Positions 27,719 through 37,387 of a DNA stretch of 64,000 bases are shown here, piece after piece. Position 1 is the first letter of the stretch, and every line of letters begins with the position of its first letter. The position numbers and the translations under genes were made by a program. The stretch covers positions 186,001-250,000 of the forward strand of contig NZ_FWYD01000002.1 in assembly GCF_900176485.1 (NCBI RefSeq), written 5' to 3'. Source of the stretch: Primorskyibacter flagellatus (GTDB lineage: Bacteria > Pseudomonadota > Alphaproteobacteria > Rhodobacterales > Rhodobacteraceae). The notes under the pieces were generated by a model. The model saw nothing but the letters and a program-made list of their open reading frames with translations, had not been told where the DNA came from and searched no databases.

Positions 27719-28534
27719 ATGAGACGTTTCACTTGGTTTAACGCCACATCGCTGACACTCGGCTTCGCGTTTCTCTACCTGCCGATGGTCATCCTGATCG
27801 TCTACAGCTTCAACGAGTCAAAGCTGGTCACCGTCTGGGCCGGCTTCTCGACCAAATGGTATGGCGAACTGATCCGGAACGAGGCGTTTCTGGATGCAGC
27901 CTGGGTCACTCTGCGCGTGGCATTCTTCAGTTCGACCCTCGCGGCGATTCTGGGAACCATGGCCGCCTATGTGCTGGTGCGCGCCAACCGTTTTCCTGGG
28001 CGTACTCTGTTTTCCGGTATGATCTACGCGCCGCTGGTCATGCCAGAGGTCATCACCGGTCTGTCGTTGCTGCTCTTGTTCATCGGCATCGGTCTGGACC
28101 GGGGCATTCTGACTATTGTTTTGGCCCACACAACGTTTTCGATGTGCTACGTCTCGGTTGTCGTTTCGTCGCGGCTGGCAAGTTTTGACATTTCCCTCGA
28201 AGAGGCGGCGCTGGATCTAGGCTGCTCGCCGTTCGAGGCTTTCCGCCTTGTCACCCTGCCGATCATCGCGCCAGCGGTGATTTCCGGATGGCTTCTGGCC
28301 TTCACCCTGTCGCTGGACGATCTGGTGATCGCGTCCTTTGCCGCCGGTCCGTCCTCGACCACCTTGCCGATCAAGATCTTCTCGGCCGTGCGGCTTGGCG
28401 TCTCGCCCGAGATCAACGCGCTGTCGACCATCATGATCGCGATTGTCACGGTGGGGGTGATTTCCGCCTCGCTGATCTCCAAACGCTCTGCCGTCCGGCA
28501 AGAGGCAGAAACCCGCGCCGCCGAACGCACATGA
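27719..28534 (+). CDS. potI: polyamine ABC transporter permease (second)
   Basis: This 271-residue six-segment permease has the EAA loop EEAALDLGCSPFEAFRLVTL and corresponds to PotI/PotC. An 82-base gap separates it from the first permease; it contains no promoter that I trust, and GGAGGCGG precedes the ATG. Its stop codon overlaps the start of the downstream oxidoreductase (ATGA). Confidence 0.93.
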   Translation: MRRFTWFNATSLTLGFAFLYLPMVILIVYSFNESKLVTVWAGFSTKWYGELIRNEAFLDAAWVTLRVAFFSSTLAAILGTMAAYVLVRANRFPGRTLFSGMIYAPLVMPEVITGLSLLLLFIGIGLDRGILTIVLAHTTFSMCYVSVVVSSRLASFDISLEEAALDLGCSPFEAFRLVTLPIIAPAVISGWLLAFTLSLDDLVIASFAAGPSSTTLPIKIFSAVRLGVSPEINALSTIMIAIVTVGVISASLISKRSAVRQEAETRAAERT

Positions 28535-29862
28535 GGCATCTTTACGGGGCCTACGCCCTTTCCGGCGAGCCGAACCGGCTGAACCTTTGGGCGCGGGACG
28601 TGCCCGAAGACGCGCTGGCCGCCGCCTCGGCAACGGACGACATATCGGCCGATGTACTTGTCATCGGCGGCGGCTACACCGGATTGAACGCGGCATTGCA
28701 TCTGGCCGAAGATGGCGCCTCTGTCTGCCTGATCGACGCCCGCCACCCCGGCTGGGGCGCCTCCGGACGCAATGGCGGCTTCTGCTGCGCGGGCGGCACA
28801 CGCGCGCCAGACAAGGTGCTGACGCGCCGTTTCGGCGAGGGCGCGGCGCAAGAGGTCCGCGACGCAGAGCTTGCAGCAATCGACCATGTGGCCGCCCTGA
28901 CGACGCGTCTGGGGATCGCTATCGACCGGCATTCTGATGGCGAAACGATCCTCGCCCATTCCCGCGCCGCCGCAAAACATCTGCGCACTCAAAAACCGGA
29001 TATGGACAAGGCCTATCGGGCAAAAACTGAGGTCCACGACACAAGGCAGCTAAAAACGCTAGGCATGGCCTCAACCCATCACGGCGGGCTGACCTTGCCG
29101 GTGGGCTTCGCGCTGCACCCGCGCAAATACCTGTCGGGCCTCGCGCGGGCGGCCGCATCTGCGGGGGTCGCGCTTCACGGCGACAGCCCTGCGCTTGACG
29201 TCGCGCGGGATGGCAATGACTTTGTCGTGACCACGCCCCAGGCGCGCATCAAGGCCGACCGGCTGATCGTGGCCACTAATGGCTACACGACCGAGGACCT
29301 GATCCCCTGGCTGCGGGGGCGCACCCTGCCCGCGCAAAGTTCTGTCATCGCCACGGAACCGATGAACGCGGAAACGCTGAACGCGCAGGGTTGGACCAGC
29401 CACCAGATGGGCTATGAAGACCGGCGACTGCTGCATTATTTTCACCTGACGCCGGATAACCGCATGGTCTTTGGCATGCGCGGCGGTCTGGTTAGCTCTG
29501 CCGCCAATGAAACACGCATTCGCGCCCGCGTCCGCACGGATTTCGACCGGATCTTTCCGGCTTGGGCGCATGTTCCCACCCCCTACTACTGGTCCGGGAT
29601 GGTTTGTCTGACGGCGTCGCTGACACCATATTGCGGCGAGATCCCGCAGATGCCCGGCGCTTTCACGGCCTTCGGTTATCACGGCAACGGCGTGGCGATG
29701 GGCAGCTATTGCGGTACGATCCTTGCTGATCTGGCACAGGGCAAGCCACCCCGCCACCTGCGCCCGCGCGCCTTTGCAGCACCGCCTCCGCGCTTCCCGC
29801 TTGGTCGTTACCGGCGGGGCTTTCTGGCGGCGGAATATGCCTGGGCGCGGTTGTCCGACTGA
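28531..29862 (+). CDS. FAD-dependent amine oxidase (gamma-glutamylputrescine oxidase-like)
   Basis: This 443-residue DAO-family flavoprotein has the FAD motif VLVIGGGYTGLNAALHLAE and ASGRNGGFCCAGGTR near the N-terminus, and AFGYHGNGVAMGSYCG near the C-terminus. It resembles PuuB, which oxidises gamma-glutamylputrescine. No glutamylpolyamine synthetase gene is in the window, so the true substrate may be a free amine. Its start overlaps the permease stop, tying it to uptake. Confidence 0.87.
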   Translation: MRHLYGAYALSGEPNRLNLWARDVPEDALAAASATDDISADVLVIGGGYTGLNAALHLAEDGASVCLIDARHPGWGASGRNGGFCCAGGTRAPDKVLTRRFGEGAAQEVRDAELAAIDHVAALTTRLGIAIDRHSDGETILAHSRAAAKHLRTQKPDMDKAYRAKTEVHDTRQLKTLGMASTHHGGLTLPVGFALHPRKYLSGLARAAASAGVALHGDSPALDVARDGNDFVVTTPQARIKADRLIVATNGYTTEDLIPWLRGRTLPAQSSVIATEPMNAETLNAQGWTSHQMGYEDRRLLHYFHLTPDNRMVFGMRGGLVSSAANETRIRARVRTDFDRIFPAWAHVPTPYYWSGMVCLTASLTPYCGEIPQMPGAFTAFGYHGNGVAMGSYCGTILADLAQGKPPRHLRPRAFAAPPPRFPLGRYRRGFLAAEYAWARLSD

Positions 29863-29866
29863 TCCC

Positions 29867-30787
29867 TCAGCCTTGCGGCGTCAGGCTGCGGCGGGCCTTG
29901 CCACGCTCCAGCCCCAACTGCCGTTCCCGCCAGATGATCAACGCGCCCGCAGACATCACGATGGCAACGCCGATCATCATTGCACCCGTCGGCACCTCGC
30001 CAAACAGGACATAGCCGAAAATCAGCGCGAACAGCATCGAGGCATAGTCGAACGGCGCAAGAACCGATGCTTCGGCAAATCGGTAAGAGGATGTCAGAAA
30101 GATCTGGCCGACCCCGCCGATCAGCCCCGCGCTGATCAGCATCCACAGCACCGGCGTCGATGGCATCACCCAACCGAACGGAATGGTGAACAGCGAAAGC
30201 ACTGTCGCGGTCAGCGAAAAGTAGAACACAACGGCAGAGGTCTGTTCGGACTGCACCATGCGGCGGATATGGATCTGGGCAACCGACCGCAGCGCGGCGC
30301 CCGTCAGCACCAGAACCACGCCCAGCGTCGCGGCCATTTCCATATCCTTTGGAGAGATCGACAACCGCGGCCAAAGGATGACCAGCACGCCGACCAACCC
30401 GATGCCAACCGCCGTCAGACGAAAGGCGCGCACCCGTTCGCCCAGCAAAACCGCCGCAAGCAGCACCGTAATCAGGGGCGAGGCAAAACCGATCGCCGTA
30501 ACCTCGGGCAGTGGCAGAAGGCCCAACGCCGCAAATCCGCACCCCATCGCTGACGTGCCGATGATCCCGCGCCAGAAATGCGCCGCCGGGTTCCGGGTGC
30601 GCAGACCTGTCGAAAGCTCCTTGCGGGCGGCAAGCCAGATCACAATGATTGGCAGGGCAAAGAAGGACCGGAAGAACACCGCCTGAAAGCTGGACACTTC
30701 GGCCGAGCTTGCCTTGATCAGCGAGGACATGGCCATGAACAGAAAAAGCGCAAACAGCTTCAGCGCCATGCCACGAGCGGGGGACAT
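29867..30787 (-). CDS. DMT-superfamily transporter (EamA)
   Basis: The 306-residue protein has ten membrane segments arranged as two EamA repeats. The second half begins near residue 155 (GVVLVLTGAALRSVAQIHIR). Such proteins export or import small metabolites. The substrate is unknown. GAGG precedes the ATG at 30787. It is last in a same-strand series beginning at ilvD and ends four bases from the convergent oxidase gene. Confidence 0.88.
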   Translation of the reverse strand: MSPARGMALKLFALFLFMAMSSLIKASSAEVSSFQAVFFRSFFALPIIVIWLAARKELSTGLRTRNPAAHFWRGIIGTSAMGCGFAALGLLPLPEVTAIGFASPLITVLLAAVLLGERVRAFRLTAVGIGLVGVLVILWPRLSISPKDMEMAATLGVVLVLTGAALRSVAQIHIRRMVQSEQTSAVVFYFSLTATVLSLFTIPFGWVMPSTPVLWMLISAGLIGGVGQIFLTSSYRFAEASVLAPFDYASMLFALIFGYVLFGEVPTGAMMIGVAIVMSAGALIIWRERQLGLERGKARRSLTPQG

Positions 30788-30865
30788 TCAAACCTCGGGA
30801 AAGTTCAGTGTCCGGCGACATTGGACCCGAGCGCCCGAAAGGTCAATCGCGCTGACACGAAAGCG

Positions 30866-31243
30866 TCAGCCTGTGTCCAGGCAATGCCGCCGGAACGCGC
30901 GTTTGAGCATGTCCAGTTCGTCGCGCAAAAGCTGAAGCTCGGCGTGCAGATCGTCAGCCAGCACCTCGCCTGCAATGATGGCGAAGCTGTCCAGCAAATC
31001 GCCCGAGGCGGCATCGTTTATCAGGAACACCTGCGCACCGTCTCCCAGCATATTTGCCGGGACCGGAACCGTCAGATCCCAATGCCCTCCATCCGGGCTT
31101 TCTGTAAGTTTCACCTCGGGAAGCGCGCGGCCCTGATGGGTGACCTCGACCCTGGGCGCGGGTGAATCGGCACGTTTGCGGGTCACGATCCCTTCCCACA
31201 CACCCTCGACAAAGCGCCGCTTGGCAATGTGATAGTCGCTCAT
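30866..31243 (-). CDS. conserved hypothetical protein
   Basis: The 125-residue protein has a beta-rich N-terminal half (GVWEGIVTRKRADSPAPRVEV, WDLTVPVPANML) and an amphipathic C-terminal helix (DDLHAELQLLRDELDMLKRAF). There is no signal peptide or membrane segment. I do not recognise the family. It starts 19 bases after the DUF6478-type gene and is probably translated from the same transcript. Confidence 0.75.
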   Translation of the reverse strand: MSDYHIAKRRFVEGVWEGIVTRKRADSPAPRVEVTHQGRALPEVKLTESPDGGHWDLTVPVPANMLGDGAQVFLINDAASGDLLDSFAIIAGEVLADDLHAELQLLRDELDMLKRAFRRHCLDTG

Positions 31244-31262
31244 GCTCTGTATGGCCTCTTCA

Positions 31263-32033
31263 TTAGAGTTCCGCCCGTGGTCTGCGGCTGAACGTCAGGT
31301 CCCTCAGGATGACCTGATTCATAGCTGGCTCTTCGAAGATCAGGTCAAGCCATAGACGCTCTACGCGCCTTTCGTTCAGCTTTGAATAGGCCAGATCAAA
31401 CTCGACAAGGGCCGCCTTGTCCGTCAACGGCAGTTCCATGACCAGCTGTTCGACATTGGGCCCGTGCTTTATATTCAGGCGCGCAAAGATGCGGAGCGGA
31501 TTTTCCAGCTCGACGATCGCTTCCATGCGCAACAGATGACGACGCCGGAGGTCCTTCACCGCACTGTCCGGCAGATCGATCGCAAGCGACAGGTAGCTGC
31601 CGTCAAAACCGAACACATCCATTTGCAGGCCAAATGGGGCAAGGTCGGCCACGCGGGTATTGCGCAACTGGCGCAGCGTCAGTTCCGACCGGGTACAATC
31701 ATGAAAGATCTTCACCTCTTCGCCCATCGTCGCGTTCGAAACCACCGCGGACAGGCCAGGATTACGCAGCGGGCCGCGCCACAATTGTGGCCTATAGGCC
31801 CAATCGGTATCGTTTGGTTTGGGAAAGCGAGTAGAGCCGATCCGCGGCAGTGCCAACCGACTCTCGGCAATTCGGATCAGCTTGTCGAGATGATGACGCA
31901 GGCGGCGGGCATGTTGGCGCTGCGCCCGCAACTCTTTCAGATCCGTTGCTTCTGCGCGTCGTGCGGCGCGCGCCCACCGGCGCAAGGCAGCGCGATTGGT
32001 CAACCGGTCGAGAAATCGGTTTTGCTCTGCCAT
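31263..32033 (-). CDS. DUF6478-type hypothetical protein
   Basis: The 256-residue protein begins with a basic helical region (residues 1-60, Arg-rich) and continues as a beta-rich domain with FGFDGSYLSLAIDLPDS and LRRRHLLRMEAIVELENPLR. It resembles Rhodobacterales proteins labelled DUF6478, by memory only. The function is unknown. The ATG at 32033 follows GAGGGATGGC. It lies between a lipoprotein gene and another hypothetical gene on the same strand. Confidence 0.75.
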   Translation of the reverse strand: MAEQNRFLDRLTNRAALRRWARAARRAEATDLKELRAQRQHARRLRHHLDKLIRIAESRLALPRIGSTRFPKPNDTDWAYRPQLWRGPLRNPGLSAVVSNATMGEEVKIFHDCTRSELTLRQLRNTRVADLAPFGLQMDVFGFDGSYLSLAIDLPDSAVKDLRRRHLLRMEAIVELENPLRIFARLNIKHGPNVEQLVMELPLTDKAALVEFDLAYSKLNERRVERLWLDLIFEEPAMNQVILRDLTFSRRPRAEL

Positions 32034-32098
32034 GCCATCCCTCTTACCACACATCACGACGCGTGACCCAACCGCCAAACCCGGCCGCTGCGAGACCG

Positions 32099-32899
32099 TT
32101 AACGCAAGGCGTCGCCTTTGAACAAACTGCCGATTGCCGCGCCAAGTCCCTGCTGCCTCGGCTGTGATCCTGCGGCAGCCGCTTTGCCTGCTTCGCCAGC
32201 GCCCCGAAGCATCGCCGTACGACGCGGCGCGGTTGCCGCGTTGGCAGCATCGGTTCCGACGGGCAGTGCTTCTTGTTGCGCCGTGTCGTCCACATCCGGA
32301 CTGGCGGAACGAATGGCCCGTGCTGTGGCCTGTAAGAACGCTCCGCCGTTGGCAGACGCCATTTCGCTGCCCTTCGGCGCATAGAGTGCAAGGCCGACCT
32401 GTCGTCCCGCGACCAGGAAAGCGCCCCGCCAATACCGCTGATCGCCATTCGGCAACACGCCGGTTCCGCCTTTGGCGAGTTGCACCACAGAAACACCATT
32501 CCGCGCGCTACTCCGCAATAAACCACCCCCGGCACTGGTGGCAATCTGCTCTGGTGAGGGGATCTGCGCGCCCGGATCCTTACCGCCGACCGTCACGGTG
32601 ACAAGCACCGGAGGTACAAGGGCACCCGAAGTATCGCCGCTCAGAATCTGACAGCTTGCGATGACCGCAAAGGCGCGCGTGCGCTTGCTTTCGACAGTTT
32701 CCAGATCAATGCAATAATCGTCAGGGGCGCTCAGGACGACCTCGCCGCCGACAACAGGTAAGGTCGTGATCGGGTTGGCGTCAACCGAAGCGGTTCCGCG
32801 CGCTGACGCCAGCAAGCCGCGATGTCCAGCTGGTCCCGCTTCACATCCGGCCAACAACGACACGATTGCGCCCAGCAGAAATGCCGGGCGCATCATCAT
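32099..32899 (-). CDS. lipoprotein of unknown function
   Basis: The 266-residue product has a lipoprotein signal peptide with the lipobox LLAGC at about residues 15-19. Recognisable features are APDDYCIDLETVESKRTRAF and ASCQIL in the mature part, and a low-complexity Ala/Gly-rich tail. The start is at one of three consecutive ATGs (32899, 32896 or 32893), four or more bases past the ilvD stop, so it is coupled to ilvD. I do not recognise the family. Confidence 0.75.
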   Translation of the reverse strand: MMMRPAFLLGAIVSLLAGCEAGPAGHRGLLASARGTASVDANPITTLPVVGGEVVLSAPDDYCIDLETVESKRTRAFAVIASCQILSGDTSGALVPPVLVTVTVGGKDPGAQIPSPEQIATSAGGGLLRSSARNGVSVVQLAKGGTGVLPNGDQRYWRGAFLVAGRQVGLALYAPKGSEMASANGGAFLQATARAIRSASPDVDDTAQQEALPVGTDAANAATAPRRTAMLRGAGEAGKAAAAGSQPRQQGLGAAIGSLFKGDALR

Positions 32900-32903
32900 G
32901 CGA

Positions 32904-34637
32904 TCATAGATCCATGTAGTCATGCTTTTCAGCCTTGCCGCCCGGATGGGTGACTGCGCCCTTGTAGATTTCACCAACAAGCTGTGAGTATTTCCACAGC
33001 GCACCGGAAGCATAGATCGTCTCGCGCGGGCCTTTCCAGTTGGCCTTGCGCTCTGCCAGCTCTTCATCGGTCAGTGCGACGTCGATCGTGCCTTCGATTG
33101 CATTCAGCGTGATCACGTCGCCGTCTTGCAGCAATGCAATCGGCCCGCCATGCGCGGCCTCCGGGCCAACGTGCCCGACACAGAAACCGCGTGTCGCGCC
33201 AGAGAAACGGCCATCAGTGATCAGTGCCACCTTCTTGCCCATCCCTTGCCCCGACAGCGCCGCAGTGGTCGCCAGCATTTCACGCATACCCGGACCGCCT
33301 GCGGGGCCTTCGTTGCGGATCACGAACACGTCGCCTTCTTTGTAGCTGCGGCTTTGCACGGCCTCGAACGCGTCCTGTTCACATTCGAACACCCGCGCCG
33401 GGCCGGTGAACAGCTGATGCTGCGCTTCCATGCCTGCGACTTTCACAATCGCACCTTCGGGGGCAAGGTTACCCTTCAGCCCGACAACACCGCCGGTTTT
33501 CGTCAAAGGCGTTTCAATCGGATAGATCACACGGCCATCGGCCTCGCGCGTGATCTTGTCCAGCGATTCACCAATCGTACAGCCATCGGCGGTGATGCAG
33601 TCTTCGTGCAGCAGACCCGCTTTGCGCAGCTCTTTCATCACGACCGGGACGCCACCAACCTCATAGAGGTCTTTGGCGACGAACTGCCCACCGGGTTTCA
33701 GATCGACGAAATACGGGGTGTCGCGGAAAATATCGCAAACATCATCAAGGTAGAAGTCAATTCCCGCCTCATGCGCCATGGCTGGCAGGTGAAGTCCGGC
33801 ATTTGTCGACCCGCCCGTGCAGGCCACGACACGCGCGGCGTTTTCCAGCGATTTGCGCGTCACGATATCACGCGCCCGGATGTTCTTTTCGATTAGGTTC
33901 ATGACCGCCACGCCCGACGCCTCGGCATAGGCATCGCGCGATTCGTAAGGCGCTGGCGCACCCGACGAGTTCATCAGCGCAAGGCCGATCGCCTCGGACA
34001 CGCAGGCCATGGTGTTGGCGGTAAACTGACCGCCACAGGCCCCCGCCGAAGGGCAAGCCACCGCTTCGAGCTTTTCCAGCTCGCATGTGGTCATGTTGCC
34101 GGCCTGATGCTGGCCCACGGCCTCGAACACGTCCTGAACCGTCACATCCTTGCCATTCAGACGACCCGGCAGGATCGACCCGCCATACAGGAACACAGAC
34201 GGCACGTTCAGACGAATCATTGCCATCATCATGCCCGGCAAGGATTTGTCGCAGCCCGCCAGGCCGACAAGGGCGTCGTAGCAATGACCGCGCATCGTCA
34301 GTTCTACCGTATCGGCAATCGCTTCACGCGACGCCAGCGAGGACCGCATGCCTTCATGGCCCATTGCAATCCCGTCAGTCACGGTAATCGTTGTGAACTC
34401 GCGCGGGGTGCCGCTGCCCGATTTGACCCCCATCTTGACCGACTGCGCCTGACGGTTCAGCGCGATGTTGCACGGGGCGGCCTCGTTCCAGCAGGTCGCA
34501 ACGCCGACAAGAGGTTGATGAATTTCCTCCTCGGTCATTCCCATCGCATAGTAATAGGACCGATGCGGCGCGCGCGCCGCACCTTCGGTGACATGACGGC
34601 TTGGCAACTTGGTTTTATCGAACTGGCGCTTGAGCAT
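32904..34637 (-). CDS. ilvD: dihydroxy-acid dehydratase
   Basis: IlvD dehydrates dihydroxy acids to 2-keto acids in valine, leucine and isoleucine synthesis and carries an Fe-S cluster. This 577-residue protein has the cluster cysteines in [23 protein letters not shown] and [15 protein letters not shown], and the C-terminal [26 protein letters not shown] lies upstream of the ATG at 34637. A lipoprotein gene follows four bases downstream. Confidence 0.97.
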   Translation of the reverse strand: MLKRQFDKTKLPSRHVTEGAARAPHRSYYYAMGMTEEEIHQPLVGVATCWNEAAPCNIALNRQAQSVKMGVKSGSGTPREFTTITVTDGIAMGHEGMRSSLASREAIADTVELTMRGHCYDALVGLAGCDKSLPGMMMAMIRLNVPSVFLYGGSILPGRLNGKDVTVQDVFEAVGQHQAGNMTTCELEKLEAVACPSAGACGGQFTANTMACVSEAIGLALMNSSGAPAPYESRDAYAEASGVAVMNLIEKNIRARDIVTRKSLENAARVVACTGGSTNAGLHLPAMAHEAGIDFYLDDVCDIFRDTPYFVDLKPGGQFVAKDLYEVGGVPVVMKELRKAGLLHEDCITADGCTIGESLDKITREADGRVIYPIETPLTKTGGVVGLKGNLAPEGAIVKVAGMEAQHQLFTGPARVFECEQDAFEAVQSRSYKEGDVFVIRNEGPAGGPGMREMLATTAALSGQGMGKKVALITDGRFSGATRGFCVGHVGPEAAHGGPIALLQDGDVITLNAIEGTIDVALTDEELAERKANWKGPRETIYASGALWKYSQLVGEIYKGAVTHPGGKAEKHDYMDL

Positions 34638-34671
34638 GGCGCTGGCCTCCCTTGATAAATGCGTTGCAGAT

Positions 34672-34700
34672 GGAATACCCAACGCGTTGTGCCTTCACAA
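34672..34700 (-). promoter_or_regulatory. candidate ilvD promoter with a palindrome in the spacer
   Basis: On the minus strand TTGTGA (34700-34695), a 17-base spacer and TATTCC (34677-34672) form a plausible promoter about 35 bases before the start codon. The spacer contains CAACGCGTTG (34679-34688), a perfect 10-base palindrome that could bind a regulator. Confidence 0.4.
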
Positions 34701-34884
34701 GGATCTTCCTGTATGTTGCGCGCGCCGAGCGCTGCAATCAGCAAGCCGAAGTCCGCGCCGTTGAGTTTGGTCTTTTGGGATGGCCGTTATCTGACCTTTG
34801 CGATCCCATTGCCACAAGCCCGAATTGGACGGCGTCCCTTCTCACACGACATTTCAAATGATTGGAACGTCACAAAATAAACCT

Positions 34885-34913
34885 TTGACAGAAGTCGACA
34901 GGCAGAATACAAC
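34885..34913 (+). promoter_or_regulatory. sigma-70 promoter of accD-folC
   Basis: TTGACA (34885-34890), a 17-base spacer and TACAAC (34908-34913) fit the housekeeping consensus. Transcription would begin near 34920, about 210 bases before the accD start. Confidence 0.7.
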
Positions 34914-34963
34914 CCTAGGTGTAGTCTCGTCACAGCAGACGTGGACTTCCCCTCGCCGATAGT

Positions 34964-34980
34964 CCGGCGATCTGCGCCGG
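34964..34980 (+). promoter_or_regulatory. hairpin 1 in the accD leader
   Basis: CCGGCG-ATCTG-CGCCGG forms a 6-base GC stem about 45 bases into the predicted leader. Confidence 0.5.
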
Positions 34981-35023
34981 TGCTCCTCACTCCCCGGCCA
35001 TGGCGCAACATCACTCCGGACAA

Positions 35024-35053
35024 GGCGCGCGCTTCGCACTCCCAGCGCGCGCC
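35024..35053 (+). promoter_or_regulatory. hairpin 2 in the accD leader, 10-base perfect stem
   Basis: GGCGCGCGCT (35024-35033) pairs fully with AGCGCGCGCC (35044-35053) around a 10-base loop. It ends 76 bases before the accD ATG. No T run follows, so it is not a standard terminator and may be a control element. Confidence 0.6.
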
Positions 35054-35129
35054 TCATCCGAAGGGGCGGATTGCAATTCCCTTCGCCGGCGACTATTTCA
35101 CGGTGCACACAGGCTTCGGGAAATTGCAG

Positions 35130-36053
35130 ATGAACTGGATCACTAACTACGTCCGACCGCGCATAAACTCTATCTTTTCGCGTCGTGAAATCCCCGAGAA
35201 CCTGTGGACGAAATGCGACGAATGCGGAACCATGCTGTTTCACCGCGAATTGTCGGACAATCTGAACGTCTGCACCAATTGCAACCATCATATGGCAATT
35301 TCACCGCGCACGCGCTTTGAAGCGCTGTTTGACGCGGGCATCTTCACCGAAATTGCCGTGCCTGATCCAATCCCCGATCCGCTGCAATTTCGGGACCAGA
35401 AACGCTACCCCGACCGGATGAAGGCGGCGCAGAAGACCACCGGCGAAAAAGAGGCGATGCTGGTTGTCGAAGGCGACATCGGACGCACGCCGATCGTCGC
35501 CGCGGCGCAGGACTTTCGCTTCATGGGCGGATCAATGGGCATGTATGTCGGCAACGCCATTATTGCCGCCGCCGAACGCGCCGTCGCGCTGAACCGGCCG
35601 CTGATCCTGTTTTCGGCAGCGGGTGGCGCGCGCATGCAAGAGGGGATTTTATCCCTGATGCAGATGCCCCGCACCACCGTCGCCGTGCAGATGCTGAAAG
35701 AGGCCGGGCTGCCCTATATCGTCGTGCTGACCCACCCGACAACCGGCGGCGTGACCGCATCCTACGCGATGCTGGGCGACGTCCACATAGCCGAGCCCAA
35801 TGCCCTGATCGGCTTTGCCGGAGCGCGGGTTATTGAACAGACAATTCGCGAAAAGCTGCCCGACGGCTTTCAGCGCGCGGAATATCTGCTGGAACACGGC
35901 ATGCTTGACCGCGTCACCAACCGCACGAAGATGCGCGAAGAACTTATCACAATCACCCGGATGCTGATGGGTCTTCCGCCTGCCGTCATGGGCGACCTGC
36001 CTGCGCCGGACGGCAAGACGCCCTCTGACACCGAAGCGGTTGACGCAAAATGA
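35130..36053 (+). CDS. accD: acetyl-CoA carboxylase carboxyltransferase beta subunit
   Basis: AccD pairs with AccA to transfer the carboxyl group from biotin to acetyl-CoA, starting fatty-acid synthesis. This 307-residue protein has the N-terminal four-cysteine zinc finger (CDECG and CTNC at about residues 30-52) and the crotonase-fold core with FSAAGGARMQEG and LTHPTTGGVTASYAMLGD. The zinc finger of the Escherichia coli protein binds its own mRNA, which makes the structured leader here notable. folC overlaps its stop by four bases. Confidence 0.96.
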   Translation: MNWITNYVRPRINSIFSRREIPENLWTKCDECGTMLFHRELSDNLNVCTNCNHHMAISPRTRFEALFDAGIFTEIAVPDPIPDPLQFRDQKRYPDRMKAAQKTTGEKEAMLVVEGDIGRTPIVAAAQDFRFMGGSMGMYVGNAIIAAAERAVALNRPLILFSAAGGARMQEGILSLMQMPRTTVAVQMLKEAGLPYIVVLTHPTTGGVTASYAMLGDVHIAEPNALIGFAGARVIEQTIREKLPDGFQRAEYLLEHGMLDRVTNRTKMREELITITRMLMGLPPAVMGDLPAPDGKTPSDTEAVDAK

Positions 36054-37315
36054 CCGCCGGTTCTGACGTCATCCTTGACCGGATGATGGCGCTGCACCCT
36101 AAAATCATCGACCTGACGCTTGATCGTGTCTGGCGGCTGCTGGAGGCGCTTGGCAATCCCCAGGACTCGCTGCCGCCTGTGGTCCATATCGCGGGCACCA
36201 ATGGCAAGGGGTCCACCCAAGCGATGATCCGCGCCGGGCTGGAGGCGTCTGGCCACCGGGTTCACGCCTATACCTCGCCGCATCTGGCCCGGTTCCACGA
36301 ACGTATCCGTCTGGCAGGCACGCTGATTTCCGAAACCGCCCTGACGGCATATCTTGACGAATGCTACGCCGCCAATAATGGCGAAAGCATCACCTATTTC
36401 GAGATCACCACCTGCGCCGCCCTGCTGGCGATGGCGCGAACGCCGGCTGATTACACGCTGCTTGAGGTCGGGCTGGGCGGCAGGTTGGATGCGACAAATG
36501 TCGTGGCCTCTCCGGCACTGACGGTCATTACCCCGGTATCGATGGATCACGAGGGCTTTCTGGGCGACACGTTGCCAAAGATCGCCGCCGAGAAGGCCGG
36601 CATCCTGAAGCGGCGCGTGCCCTGCATCGTGGGCCCGCAGCCTGAAGCCGCGCTGGAGGTCATCGAAGCGACCGCCGCCCGTCTGGGCGCGCCTGTATTG
36701 GCCCACGGCCAGCACTGGCACGCCTACCCGGAACATGGCCGCATGGTCTATCAGGACGAGACCGGCCTGCTGGATCTGCCTCTGCCCAACCTGCCCGGCG
36801 CGCATCAGATCGAAAACGCGGGCGCTGCGCTCGCTGCTCTGCGTCAGCTTGGCACCGGCAACGCCGAGGCCGCAGTCACGGCCGCCAACTGGCCCGCCCG
36901 CATGCAGCGCCTGCGCAAGGGCCTTCTGGTATCGTCTGCTCCACAGATCGAGCTGTGGCTGGATGGCGGGCACAACCCCGCCGCGGGAGAGGCATTGGCG
37001 GCGCATCTGCGCAGCCTGCCCCAACGGCCGACGCATCTGATCTGCGGCATGCTGAACACCAAGGATGTCACCGGCTATCTGCGCCCCCTCGCGCGCGTCG
37101 CAGACAGTCTTACTGCGGTGTCGATCCCCGGCGAGGCCAACACGCTGCCTGCCGAGACCACAGCCGGAATTGCGCATACCGCAGGTTTTGATACGTCAAG
37201 CGCGGTTAGTGTGGCAGACGCCCTGCACGCCATTGCGGCGCGCGAGCCCGAGGCACGCGTTTTGATCTGCGGCTCGCTCTACCTTGCGGGGCATGTCCTG
37301 CGCGAGAACGGCTGA
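36050..37315 (+). CDS. folC: bifunctional folylpolyglutamate / dihydrofolate synthase
   Basis: FolC adds glutamate to dihydropteroate and to reduced folates. This 421-residue Mur-ligase-family protein has the P-loop VHIAGTNGKGSTQAMI at about residues 45-60, EVGLGGRLDATN, ISPVSMDHEG-like TPVSMDHEGFLGDT, and a C-terminal GGHNPAAGEALAAHL block. Its ATG overlaps the accD stop (ATGA). The accD-folC pairing is common in bacteria. Confidence 0.95.
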   Translation: MTAGSDVILDRMMALHPKIIDLTLDRVWRLLEALGNPQDSLPPVVHIAGTNGKGSTQAMIRAGLEASGHRVHAYTSPHLARFHERIRLAGTLISETALTAYLDECYAANNGESITYFEITTCAALLAMARTPADYTLLEVGLGGRLDATNVVASPALTVITPVSMDHEGFLGDTLPKIAAEKAGILKRRVPCIVGPQPEAALEVIEATAARLGAPVLAHGQHWHAYPEHGRMVYQDETGLLDLPLPNLPGAHQIENAGAALAALRQLGTGNAEAAVTAANWPARMQRLRKGLLVSSAPQIELWLDGGHNPAAGEALAAHLRSLPQRPTHLICGMLNTKDVTGYLRPLARVADSLTAVSIPGEANTLPAETTAGIAHTAGFDTSSAVSVADALHAIAAREPEARVLICGSLYLAGHVLRENG

Positions 37316-37351
37316 TCGCGCGCCTCCCCCAAAATGGCGAATCACAAGATG

Positions 37352-37381
37352 TTGACTGATTCGCAAAACTACGCCTATAAA
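37352..37381 (+). promoter_or_regulatory. near-consensus sigma-70 promoter
   Basis: TTGACT (37352-37357), an 18-base spacer and TATAAA (37376-37381) make this one of the best promoters in the window. It lies just after folC and points into an interval with no gene. Confidence 0.8.
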
Positions 37382-37387
37382 TAGATC

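Larger units (their letters stand above)
34638..35129. other. 492-base divergent control region between ilvD and accD
   Basis: No gene is apparent. It holds a candidate ilvD promoter on the left, a near-consensus accD promoter at 34885-34913, and a roughly 210-base accD leader with two GC-rich hairpins (34964-34980 and 35024-35053). Confidence 0.7.
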
